From contig CBRAFO010000140.1 of the NCBI GenBank assembly GCA_967755175.1, forward strand, positions 1-8,639: a stretch of 8,639 nucleotides of DNA. The letters are read 5' to 3'. A model generated the notes under the pieces. That model saw only the letters and a program-made list of their open reading frames with translations. It had not been told where the DNA came from and did not search any database. This document shows positions 1 through 6,943 of the stretch, piece by piece. This DNA is from Rariglobus sp967755175. GTDB taxonomy: Bacteria > Verrucomicrobiota > Verrucomicrobiia > Opitutales > Opitutaceae. Positions within the stretch are counted from its first letter, which is position 1. Each line of letters begins with the position of its first letter. Both the position numbers and the translations under genes were made by a program.

Positions 1-19
1 CGAGCAAGCTCGCTCCCAC
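1..19 (-). repeat. REP-like palindrome, GCGAGC subfamily, cut by window edge
   Basis: Read on the minus strand this begins GTGGGA, then stem arm GCGAGC, loop TT and the start of the second arm GCTCG. The last few bases lie outside the window. It matches the copy at 8500-8522 over its whole visible length. It sits 8 bases from the neighbouring GCCTGC-type copy at 28-50, the same spacing and orientation as in the right half of the cluster at 8431-8562. It is probably part of a larger cluster continuing to the left. Confidence 0.8.
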
Positions 20-27
20 GCTCGGAG

Positions 28-50
28 ATCGCCTGCAAGCAGGCTCCTAC
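28..50 (-). repeat. REP-like palindrome, GCCTGC subfamily
   Basis: On the minus strand this 23-base unit reads GTAGGA, stem arm GCCTGC, loop TT, stem arm GCAGGC, tail GAT. It is identical to the copies at 8439-8461 and 8531-8553. The five bases before it (gaaat) are also shared with the copy at 8531-8553. It starts about 30 bases past the stop codon of the HtrA gene, so its hairpin would lie in the 3' untranslated part of that transcript. No transposase or RAYT gene is visible nearby. Confidence 0.85.
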
Positions 51-79
51 ATTTCAAGCCGAAGACCTACGCATCCACA

Positions 80-1510
80 TCATTTCACGTTGATCGTCAC
101 GTAGCGCAGCACTCCGCGGTATTGGACGAGCAGCGCGTTGAGGCCCGGTTTGATCGCGGCCGCGGCGCTGGCGACATCCGTCACGGGCCGGCGGTTGATT
201 TCCACGATGACGAGGCCCGGCACAAGGATGTCCGCGTAGGGCGACTTGTCATCAATCGCGGTGATCACCACGCCGCCTTCGACACGCTTATCGAGTTTGA
301 ACTGGTTGCGGAGTTCGTCATCCAGGTTCTTCACGGTGACACCCGGGATGATCTCGCCGCCGGCAACGTCGGTATGTTCATCAAGACTCCCCACTTTCAC
401 CTTAAAAGTTTTCTCCTTCCCCTCGCGAAGGACGGTCACATTAGCCTCGGTGCCCGGAGCGATCTGCGCGACGGTAAGGCGCAGCGCGAGTTGAGAGTCC
501 ACCGCGTGGTTGTCGATCTTGGTGATCACGTCATTGCGCTTGAGACCAGCCTTGGCAGCGGGCGAATCCTTAACCACGTCGCTAATCACCACGCCTTTGA
601 TTCCATGGCCCACGCCGAGGCTCTCTGCGAGCTTGGGGTCGAGGTTCTGGCCGGCCACGCCGAGGTAGCCGCGCTGCACTTTACCGGTCGCGACCAAACT
701 ATTCAGGATCGAAACCGCGAGGTTGGTAGGAACGGCGAAACCGATACCGATATTGCCGCCACTTGAAGAGAGGATCGCGCTGTTGAGTCCCACGAGACGG
801 CCCTTGGCGTCCACCAGTGCGCCGCCGGAGTTGCCTTGGTTAATGGCGGCGTCCGTCTGAATGAAGTTCTCGTAGCCGCCGATCTGGTCGTTGGCGAGAA
901 TACCCACGTCATTGCGCCCGGTCGCCGAGACGATGCCCATCGTCACGGTCTGGCCCACGCCCAGAGGATTGCCGACGGCGAAGACGACATCGCCGACACG
1001 CAGCTTGTCACTGTCCGCCAGTGTAAGAACCGGCAGGCTGTCGGCATCGATTTTGATGAGCGCGACATCGGTCTTCTCGTCAGTGCCGATCACCTTGGCG
1101 ATGAGTTCGCGCCCATCAGAGAGGAGGACCTTAAGCTCGTCGGCATCGGCCACGACGTGGTTGTTGGTGAGGATATAGCCGTTCGGTGAAACGATCACAC
1201 CCGAGCCAAGGCCCTGCTGTTTCGATTCACGCTCGGGAACCTGATCTCCAAAAAACTGGCGGAAGAACGGGTCGATACGCAGGCGTTCCCGAACGATCTT
1301 GGTGGAGTAAACCGAGACGACGGCCTTCTGCACCGGTTCAACCACGTCGGCGTAGCTGGTGATCAAACGTCCGCCGCCATCACCAACCGGCGAACTGTCG
1401 ATTTTGATGTCAGGCTTGGGCGCGGAGGGCTTCTCCTGCGCACAACCGATGGAAAACAGCGAGGCCGTCATCACAACGACCAGCGCACGGGATAAAAACT
1501 TGGTTTTCAT
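80..1510 (-). CDS. htrA: HtrA/Deg-family periplasmic serine protease with two PDZ domains, probable lipoprotein
   Basis: This is an envelope protease of the DegP/DegQ/MucD type, which degrades or refolds misfolded periplasmic and outer-membrane proteins. The 476-residue product (start at 1510) has a signal sequence with basic residues K2, K4 and R8, a hydrophobic stretch, and Ser-Ile-Gly-Cys at 20-23. That fits a lipoprotein signal with Cys23 lipidated. The trypsin-like domain (about 55-275) has the full triad: His118 in TNNHVV, Asp148 in KTDVALIK and Ser228 in QGNSGGAL. The LA loop (about 72-99) is short, more like DegQ/MucD than DegP. PDZ1 spans about 280-375, and a more divergent PDZ2 about 385-476. 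Start choice: the frame stays open to a GTG at 1753, but that would put 81 unlikely residues before the signal peptide and run through the hairpin behind prs. ATG at 1528 (adding MVLKPS) is a realistic alternative. The family assignment is secure. Which E. coli paralogue it corresponds to is not. Confidence 0.95.
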   Translation of the reverse strand: MKTKFLSRALVVVMTASLFSIGCAQEKPSAPKPDIKIDSSPVGDGGGRLITSYADVVEPVQKAVVSVYSTKIVRERLRIDPFFRQFFGDQVPERESKQQGLGSGVIVSPNGYILTNNHVVADADELKVLLSDGRELIAKVIGTDEKTDVALIKIDADSLPVLTLADSDKLRVGDVVFAVGNPLGVGQTVTMGIVSATGRNDVGILANDQIGGYENFIQTDAAINQGNSGGALVDAKGRLVGLNSAILSSSGGNIGIGFAVPTNLAVSILNSLVATGKVQRGYLGVAGQNLDPKLAESLGVGHGIKGVVISDVVKDSPAAKAGLKRNDVITKIDNHAVDSQLALRLTVAQIAPGTEANVTVLREGKEKTFKVKVGSLDEHTDVAGGEIIPGVTVKNLDDELRNQFKLDKRVEGGVVITAIDDKSPYADILVPGLVIVEINRRPVTDVASAAAAIKPGLNALLVQYRGVLRYVTINVK

Positions 1511-1759
1511 GGACGGCTTCAGGACCATGCGAAACGGGGAATTGTTCCACCGCAAGCTCTTGAATGAAAACCACCGGGGCTCGCCACCATGACGCGCTTC
1601 TGGATTTTTAAGTAAGAGAAGCGGAGCCCGGCGACCGTCTATACACTGGCGATGAGCCGTTTCAGCTGCGGCTGTCACTGGCACCGTTGGCGGGGGCCTT
1701 ATCGCCCCGGCCAACCATTCGAATAAGCTCACGCGCCCTGACGCGCGTGACACCTCACC
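1511..1759 (-). other. prs-htrA intergenic region
   Basis: These 249 bases lie between the prs stop and the preferred htrA start. They hold the post-prs hairpin at 1729-1750 and presumably an htrA promoter. I could not identify a convincing -35/-10 pair; TATAGA occurs on the minus strand near 1640 but lacks a clear partner. An in-frame extension of htrA runs through the region from a GTG at 1753, but its translation is Pro/Arg-rich and unlike any HtrA N-terminus. I read it as untranslated. Confidence 0.5.
1729..1750 (-). terminator. hairpin behind prs, possible weak terminator
   Basis: Perfect 8-bp arms TCACGCGC and GCGCGTGA flank a 6-base loop, starting 10 bases after the prs stop codon. 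On the minus strand the sequence after it is gcttattcg, which is not a proper U-tract. It is therefore either a weak intrinsic terminator or an RNA-stabilising 3' end. Its position supports prs and htrA being separate transcription units, or at least differently expressed. Confidence 0.5.
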
Positions 1760-2707
1760 TTAGAAGCCTTTGATCTTAAACAGGCTGGTAACGCTCTCGT
1801 TGTTGTTAATACGCACGATGGCGTCGGCCATGAGGCTGGCGATGCTCAGCACCCGGATCGGCAGGCCACGTGTGTCAACCGGCACGGAATTGGTCGTGAT
1901 CAGTTCATCGATGTGGCCGCGGGCGAGGCGCTCGTAGGCGACCGGACTGAGCAGCGCATGGCTGACGGCGGCGCGCACGCTGAGGGCACCGTTGTCGCGC
2001 ATGATCTTGGCGGCATTGGCGAGCGTGCCGGCGGTCTCGGTGATGTCGTCAACGAGGAGCACGTCCTTGCCGGCAACATCGCCGACCACATTAACCGTCT
2101 CGACCGTGGTGGCGTTGGTGCGCTTTTTCCAAACCATGCCGAGCTGAGCGCCGAGGATACCCGCGTAGGCGGCGGCCATCTTCATACCACCCACATCGGG
2201 CGAAACGACGACCATGTTGTCACCGCGGAACTGCTCCAAGTATTTGAAGAAAACCGGCGAAGCAAAGAGGTGGTCAACCGGGATGTCGAAGAATCCCTGG
2301 ATCTGCTGCGAGTGCAGATCCATCGTGAGGATGCGGTTGGCACCGGCGGCGACCAAGAGGTTGGCCACGAGCTTGGCCGTAATGGGCACGCGCGGCTGAT
2401 CTTTGCGATCTTGGCGGGCGTAGCCGTAGAAGGGCATGACAGCCGTGATACGATGGGCCGAAGCGCGCTTGGCCGCATCGATCATGATCAGCAGCTCCAT
2501 CAACGACTGATTGGTCGGGGTGCAGGTCGGCTGGATGATGTAAACATCGTGGCCGCGCACGTTCTCGTTGATCTTCACGAAGGACTCGCCGTCGGGAAAA
2601 CTGGTCACCGTAGCCTCGCCCAGCGGCATTCCGATATGCTGGCAAATCTCCTCAGCGAGAGGACGATTGGAGTTACCGGAGAAAATCTTAAGGCGAGGCG
2701 AGCTCAT
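1760..2707 (-). CDS. prs: Ribose-phosphate pyrophosphokinase (PRPP synthase)
   Basis: This cytoplasmic enzyme transfers the pyrophosphoryl group of ATP to ribose 5-phosphate. The product, PRPP, feeds purine, pyrimidine, NAD, histidine and tryptophan synthesis. At 315 residues it has the usual class I bacterial length. Visible motifs are FPDGE (37-41), the ATP-site RQDRK (98-102), the metal ligand His132 in MDLHSQQIQGFF, SPDVGG (169-174), the catalytic flexible loop around KKR (194-196) and the PRPP/ribose-phosphate loop VDDITETAGT (219-228). In that last loop Glu224 stands where the family usually has Asp, a conservative change. It follows lpxD with only 28 bases between, so the two are probably co-transcribed. 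The ATG at 2707 is the natural start, giving the family N-terminus (LKIFSGNSN). No Shine-Dalgarno sequence precedes it; the leader is the pyrimidine-rich cgtcccttccac. Confidence 0.98.
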   Translation of the reverse strand: MSSPRLKIFSGNSNRPLAEEICQHIGMPLGEATVTSFPDGESFVKINENVRGHDVYIIQPTCTPTNQSLMELLIMIDAAKRASAHRITAVMPFYGYARQDRKDQPRVPITAKLVANLLVAAGANRILTMDLHSQQIQGFFDIPVDHLFASPVFFKYLEQFRGDNMVVVSPDVGGMKMAAAYAGILGAQLGMVWKKRTNATTVETVNVVGDVAGKDVLLVDDITETAGTLANAAKIMRDNGALSVRAAVSHALLSPVAYERLARGHIDELITTNSVPVDTRGLPIRVLSIASLMADAIVRINNNESVTSLFKIKGF

Positions 2708-2735
2708 GTGGAAGGGACGGAGCGTGTCAGGAATG

Positions 2736-3791
2736 TCACGAGGCGGAAGACTTTTTTAGGGATTCCGCAGCCGTCTCAAGGGAGTCAACGCGCTTGAAAA
2801 GTTCGGGGAGTTTTTTCTTCAGGATATTGAAGCGCTGTTCGAGGTTGTAAGGCATGCAGGGCGAGCCCTTGACGAAGCTGCCGGGCTCGAGGTCGGAGTT
2901 AACGCCCGTCTGACCATCGACCTTGGAGCCTTTGCCAATGGTGAGATGGCCGGCGATTCCGGCCTGACCGCCGAGAACCACGTAATCCTCAAGCGTGGTG
3001 CTGCCCGAAATACCGACTTGGGCGCAAATGAGGCAGTGCTTGCCGAGGACGACATTGTGCCCGATCTGCACGAGATTATCGATCTTAGTGCCCTCGCCGA
3101 CCACAGTGCGGCTGAACCGCGCCCGGTCGAGCGTGCTGTTCGCGCCAATCTCAACATCGTTTTCAATCACGACGTTGCCGACCTGTGGGACTTTTTCGTG
3201 ACGCCCTTGGACGAATTCGTAGCCAAAACCGTCAGAGCCGACGACGACGCCGGTGTGGAGGCGAACGCGGTCCTTAACCACACACTCCGTGGTGATGGAG
3301 ACGCGAGGCATCAGCCAGCAATCAGCACCGATACGCGCATTGCGACCGATGAACGCCTGCGCCTGCAGATAGGTGCGTTCGCCGACCACGGCGCCTTCTT
3401 CGATGACGCAAAACGGCCCGATGGTTGCGGTGGCAGCGACCTGCGCACCGGGAGCGATCACCGCAGTTGCATGGATTCCCGGTGCGGGCTTCGGCCAGAG
3501 AAGTTGCTCGATCCGAGCACACAAACGGGCGAGCGCGACGGAGGGTTTTTCAACAAAGAGGAACTGCTGACCGGGCGCGGGTTCGCCAACGTAGTCGGGC
3601 GGCAGCAGGACGATGGACGCGGCCGTCGTCGCGACCTCGGCCTTGTATTTGGGGTTCCCGAGAAACGAGAGGTCTCCCGCTCGGGCAGCGTTCAGGGAAG
3701 CAATACCGCGGATGGTGGCCTCGGTCGTGCCTTTTACGGAAATAGGTTGGATGATCGCCGCGATATCGGCGGGGCTAAAAGCGAGCTGCAT
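2736..3791 (-). CDS. lpxD: UDP-3-O-(3-hydroxyacyl)glucosamine N-acyltransferase
   Basis: This enzyme performs the third committed step of lipid A synthesis: transfer of a 3-hydroxyacyl chain from acyl carrier protein to the 2-amino group of UDP-3-O-acyl-glucosamine, in the cytoplasm as a trimer. The 351-residue product has the expected order. An N-terminal uridine-binding domain (about 1-100) includes GIASLNAARAGDLSFLGNPKY. A left-handed beta-helix of hexapeptide repeats (about 107-310) contains ATIGPF, GENT/GANSTLDR-like turns and QIGHNVVLG. A C-terminal helical, coiled-coil-prone segment (about 317-348) ends it. His245 in QIGHN is the predicted catalytic base, and His281 matches the second conserved His. 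The length is near the E. coli enzyme (about 341). ATG at 3791 gives a complete N-terminus. A strong terminator lies only about 55 bases upstream, so lpxD either has its own promoter in that gap, which I could not recognise, or depends on read-through. prs follows 28 bases downstream. Confidence 0.97.
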   Translation of the reverse strand: MQLAFSPADIAAIIQPISVKGTTEATIRGIASLNAARAGDLSFLGNPKYKAEVATTAASIVLLPPDYVGEPAPGQQFLFVEKPSVALARLCARIEQLLWPKPAPGIHATAVIAPGAQVAATATIGPFCVIEEGAVVGERTYLQAQAFIGRNARIGADCWLMPRVSITTECVVKDRVRLHTGVVVGSDGFGYEFVQGRHEKVPQVGNVVIENDVEIGANSTLDRARFSRTVVGEGTKIDNLVQIGHNVVLGKHCLICAQVGISGSTTLEDYVVLGGQAGIAGHLTIGKGSKVDGQTGVNSDLEPGSFVKGSPCMPYNLEQRFNILKKKLPELFKRVDSLETAAESLKKSSAS

Positions 3792-3846
3792 CCGAAAAAC
3801 GGTGGGCAGCGACCGGGTTATGGCAATGGCCGACGCGAGACGGCAT

Positions 3847-3877
3847 AAAAAAACCCCGCTCAGGAAAGAGCGGGGTT
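3847..3877 (-). terminator. Rho-independent terminator behind ompH
   Basis: On the minus strand a perfect 10-bp stem (AACCCCGCTC paired with GAGCGGGGTT, arms at 3868-3877 and 3852-3861) closes a 6-base loop. It is followed by an uninterrupted run of seven T. It begins about 18 bases after the ompH stop. On the plus strand the 3' side lacks a T-run, so it acts in one direction. It separates dnaB-bamA-ompH from lpxD-prs. Confidence 0.93.
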
Positions 3878-3895
3878 AAAGACGGTTGGCCTTGT

Positions 3896-4570
3896 TTACT
3901 TCTTGCTGCCCGGGAAGGACACAGCGGGAGCCTCGCCCGTGGCGGGCTTACCGGCGGGAGCGGGCGTGCTGGCTGCGGGTGCAGGGGAACCAGCGGGACG
4001 GTCCTTGTTGATCTCCTTGGCAACGTCATCGGTGATGTCGTAGGCGGGATCAAAATAGAGCAAGCTGGGCACGCCGATGAGGGTCGGACCGGACTTATCG
4101 AGCAGCAGCGTAGCGCCTTTCTTCTTGGCGATATCGACCGCGGTCTTGCTGATTTCCTCGAGGAGGAACTGCTTGAAGTTATTGATGCGCTGCTGGAGCG
4201 AGCGCTGGGTGTTACCGCGGAAGGCATTTACCTCGCTCTGCTTGCGCTGGATCTCCTGGCCCTTGGCTTCGAGGTCCTGCTGGGCCTTGGCCTTGGCATC
4301 GCCGGAAAGCGTCGGATTGTTCACCTGCTCCTTGAGTTCGTTGAACTGCTTCACGAGAGCGTTGCCCTCGGTGTTCAGCTTCTGGAGCTCATCCTCGGCC
4401 TTTTGCTGGTCGGCCTTGAGCTTGCCGTTCTGCTCCTCGGTTTTGAAGTGGCCGTCGTAGAGCTTGGCCATGTCGACGACGAACACTTTCGGTGCAGGCT
4501 GGGCTTGGGCGGCGACGGCGAAAAGACCGGCAAACGCCACGGCCAAGAGTGATTTAAGGGAGGTTTTCAT
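3896..4570 (-). CDS. ompH: OmpH/Skp-family periplasmic chaperone
   Basis: Skp/OmpH proteins are trimeric periplasmic chaperones that hold unfolded outer-membrane proteins between the Sec translocon and the BAM complex. The product has 224 residues. A Sec signal peptide (MKTSLKS, hydrophobic 8-20, AQA at 21-23) probably is cleaved before Gln24. A beta-strand (KVFVVDMAKLY, 28-38) is followed by a long Lys/Glu/Gln-rich coiled-coil pair (about 42-145) with a Pro/Gly break near 86-91. A closing beta-segment (GATLLLDKSG, 152-161) ends the Skp fold. The C-terminus adds an unusual tail from about 191 to 224 rich in Pro, Ala, Ser and Gly, absent from E. coli Skp (161 residues as precursor). The tail is probably disordered. 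The gene begins 30 bases after the bamA stop, the common bamA-ompH neighbour pair. Its leader (cccttatcaccttct) is pyrimidine-rich, with no Shine-Dalgarno. Confidence 0.95.
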   Translation of the reverse strand: MKTSLKSLLAVAFAGLFAVAAQAQPAPKVFVVDMAKLYDGHFKTEEQNGKLKADQQKAEDELQKLNTEGNALVKQFNELKEQVNNPTLSGDAKAKAQQDLEAKGQEIQRKQSEVNAFRGNTQRSLQQRINNFKQFLLEEISKTAVDIAKKKGATLLLDKSGPTLIGVPSLLYFDPAYDITDDVAKEINKDRPAGSPAPAASTPAPAGKPATGEAPAVSFPGSKK

Positions 4571-4600
4571 AGAAGGTGATAAGGGTGTGAGAGTGCTAAA

Positions 4601-6943
4601 TTAGAAACGTGTTCCAAAAGAGAAGTTAAACTGGCCGCCGTTGTCGTTCGCCTTGGTGGAGGTGATCGGGATGCCGTAGTCGAGGCTCAGCGGTGCGCCC
4701 ATGATGAGCAGACGAAGACCGAAGCCGAAGTTGTCGTTGTATGCGGCCGGACTGAAGTCGTAGGAATCCTTGTTCACGAAACCAGCATCATAGAAAAAGG
4801 CGAACCGCAGCGGCTCTACGACATCGACCGAGTATTCCAAGCTAAGGAATCCATAAGTCTCACCGCCTGTCGGGACATCAAACTGGGCATTCCTTGGCCC
4901 GACATCACGATACTGGAAGCCACGTAGATTGTAAGGTCCGCCTAGATAGAATTTGTCATAGAAAGGCACCATCGGGGTGTCGCCGAATGAATTCATCACG
5001 CCTGCACGACCGATGACCGCAAGAACCTGATTCTGTGTATCGAAAAGCGGGAAGAACTGTGACCCCTTGGCCTCAACTTTATAGTAATCTTCGTCTCCCC
5101 CGAAGGCTGAGCTAGTGACTTCCGTTAGCAACTCGACGCGATTACCACGCGTAGTATTGACGAGCTTGTCACGAGTATCACGAAGCAACGAGAAGCCAAC
5201 TTTGGAAAGCGCCGTGCTCTCCTCTGGATAGAGCCCCTCGTAGCCAGCATCCACATTCTGAATGTCTACGATCTGATACCCGTAAGAAAGTCGCCCCTCA
5301 ACCAGCTCAAACAGGCGCTTGCGAAGGTAAACCTCGGCGCCCGTGCGGATTTCTTGATAGTGCGAGCTATTGTAGTCGGACTCGGAGCGGAAGAGCGAAA
5401 AGCCGAGCGCGAGTTGCTGCTCAAACAACCAAGGTTCTTCAAACGAGAGAATCGCCTCGCTGGACCGTGAACCGAGCTGAAGGCGGAGTCGGAACTTCTG
5501 GCCATCGCCCTGGAACATCGATCGACGGTTAAACAAGTCGAAGTTAGATTGAGTCAGTTCGGCGAACACCACCGCGCGCTCCAGCGAACTAAAGCCGGCA
5601 CCGAAGGTGAGATTGCCCGTGCGACCTTCCTTGACCGCGATCTTGAGGTTCTTGCGCCCGGGGATCGTGGTGGTTTCAGGAGTGGTATTCACCTCCTCAA
5701 AGAAGCGCGTGTTATCGAGGCGCTGCTTGGAGGTCTTCATACGCACCGAGTCAAACACCTCGCCCGGCCCAAGAGCCAATTCGCGGATGATCACAATGCT
5801 CTTGGTCTTGGTGTTGCCCTCGACACGGATGGATTCGACGTAGAACTTCTCGCTCTCCTTGATGCGGTATTCGATATCGATGGCACCCGTATTGAGATTG
5901 GGCTTACGCACCAATTGAACGCGGGTTTCAATGTAGCCGTCCTTACCATAGGAGTCCTCAAGCGCGGTCACATCCTTGTCGATTTTCGACGGAGCGAAGA
6001 GCGTGCCCGTGGTCTGCCTGAGTGCAGCGCGCAACTGATCGGTCGGGATGATCGTATTCCCGGTGATGGTGATATCACCGACTTTGTATTGGCGACCTTC
6101 GGTGATGCGAATGGTGAGGACCAGTTTACTGGACTTGGGATAGTCGTAGAGGACCTTGTCAGCAGGAACCTCAACGTCGAGGTAGCCGAGTTCGCGGTAG
6201 TAGTCGCGCAGCTTGTCCAAGTCGTCTTGGAACTGATCGTCCTTAAAACGGCCCGTTCCCGTGATCCACGAGAAGATGTTCCATTTTTTGGTCTCCATGA
6301 CCTTGCGGAGCTTGCCGGCCTTGACGTGGTCATTGCCGATGAAGTTAACGCGTGAAATCTTCACCTTGGCGCCTTCTTCAATCTTAAAGGTAACGGTGCC
6401 GAAGCCGGTGGCCCGGTTGCGGTCGATCGAATAACTTACCCGAGCCTGATTGTAACCAGACTTCTGATAATAGTCGCGGATCTTGGTCACGTCTTCCTTC
6501 ACTTGGCGCTCGTCGAGGGCCGTGTTTGCCTTGGTCTTGATCTCCTTGTCGAGGCGGGTGCTCTTGACCTTGACGTTGCCGTCATAACGAACACTGAGCA
6601 CGCGGAACTTCGGAGTCAGTTCGAACACCAGATTCACGGTGTGATCCGGACGAACATCGCGCTTCACCTCGATGAACTCAAACAGGCCGGTCTTGTAGAG
6701 CGAACGGATGTCTTGGTCGATCATCGTGTCATCGAGATCGATACCCTCGCGCACCTGCATATTGGCACGAATGAGCTGCTCGTTGACGTTGGCGGTGCCG
6801 ACAAACTTCAACTCAAGCGCGCCCACCTTGTAGCCCGGGGCGGCGGATTGCGCTTGGAGGGCTCCGCCCGTGAAAACGAGCAATGCGAGGACCAAGAAAA
6901 GACGGACGACCCCGAAAACGGGGTTACTGGGTGTAGTTTTCAA
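4601..6943 (-). CDS. bamA: Outer membrane protein assembly factor BamA
   Basis: BamA is the essential Omp85 channel that folds and inserts beta-barrel proteins into the outer membrane. The 780-residue product is within the family range. The signal peptide spans about 1-31 (hydrophobic 10-27, cleavage after ALQA). Five POTRA repeats follow, at about 39-115, 116-192, 195-284, 286-364 and 367-440, each ending in the typical strand/Gly-Asn turn (for example VEGNTKTKS). The 16-strand barrel covers about 441-780. It has the loop-6 signature GGPYNLRGF (668-676), the Omp85 (V/L)RGF motif, and a last strand with alternating Phe residues ending in Phe780, the usual BAM recognition signal. The start is TTG at 6943, inside the last codons of dnaB (20-base overlap). 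No ATG or GTG occurs early enough to keep the signal peptide, so TTG is required. ompH follows after 30 bases. Confidence 0.97.
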   Translation of the reverse strand: MKTTPSNPVFGVVRLFLVLALLVFTGGALQAQSAAPGYKVGALELKFVGTANVNEQLIRANMQVREGIDLDDTMIDQDIRSLYKTGLFEFIEVKRDVRPDHTVNLVFELTPKFRVLSVRYDGNVKVKSTRLDKEIKTKANTALDERQVKEDVTKIRDYYQKSGYNQARVSYSIDRNRATGFGTVTFKIEEGAKVKISRVNFIGNDHVKAGKLRKVMETKKWNIFSWITGTGRFKDDQFQDDLDKLRDYYRELGYLDVEVPADKVLYDYPKSSKLVLTIRITEGRQYKVGDITITGNTIIPTDQLRAALRQTTGTLFAPSKIDKDVTALEDSYGKDGYIETRVQLVRKPNLNTGAIDIEYRIKESEKFYVESIRVEGNTKTKSIVIIRELALGPGEVFDSVRMKTSKQRLDNTRFFEEVNTTPETTTIPGRKNLKIAVKEGRTGNLTFGAGFSSLERAVVFAELTQSNFDLFNRRSMFQGDGQKFRLRLQLGSRSSEAILSFEEPWLFEQQLALGFSLFRSESDYNSSHYQEIRTGAEVYLRKRLFELVEGRLSYGYQIVDIQNVDAGYEGLYPEESTALSKVGFSLLRDTRDKLVNTTRGNRVELLTEVTSSAFGGDEDYYKVEAKGSQFFPLFDTQNQVLAVIGRAGVMNSFGDTPMVPFYDKFYLGGPYNLRGFQYRDVGPRNAQFDVPTGGETYGFLSLEYSVDVVEPLRFAFFYDAGFVNKDSYDFSPAAYNDNFGFGLRLLIMGAPLSLDYGIPITSTKANDNGGQFNFSFGTRF

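Noticed and set aside
1640..1660. Possible -10 box TATAGA upstream of htrA
   Set aside because: There is no matching -35 at 16-18 bases, and promoter rules for this lineage are unknown.
1511..1753. N-terminal extension of HtrA from the GTG at 1753
   Set aside because: It would place 81 non-hydrophobic residues ahead of an intact lipoprotein-type signal peptide and begin three bases from the post-prs hairpin. A start at 1510 or 1528 is far more plausible.
1913..2797. Long plus-strand open frame (294 codons) opposite prs
   Set aside because: It is antisense to a clearly real prs. Its translation is rich in His, Arg, Gly and Asp without recognisable motifs, which is typical of the mirror frame of a GC-rich gene.
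2946..3848. Long plus-strand open frame (300 codons) opposite lpxD
   Set aside because: It is antisense to lpxD and runs into the terminator. No domain pattern is visible, and codon bias of the true gene explains the lack of stops.
5549..6355. Plus-strand open frame (268 codons) opposite bamA
   Set aside because: It is a mirror frame of the POTRA-encoding region, with no signal, motif or plausible start context.
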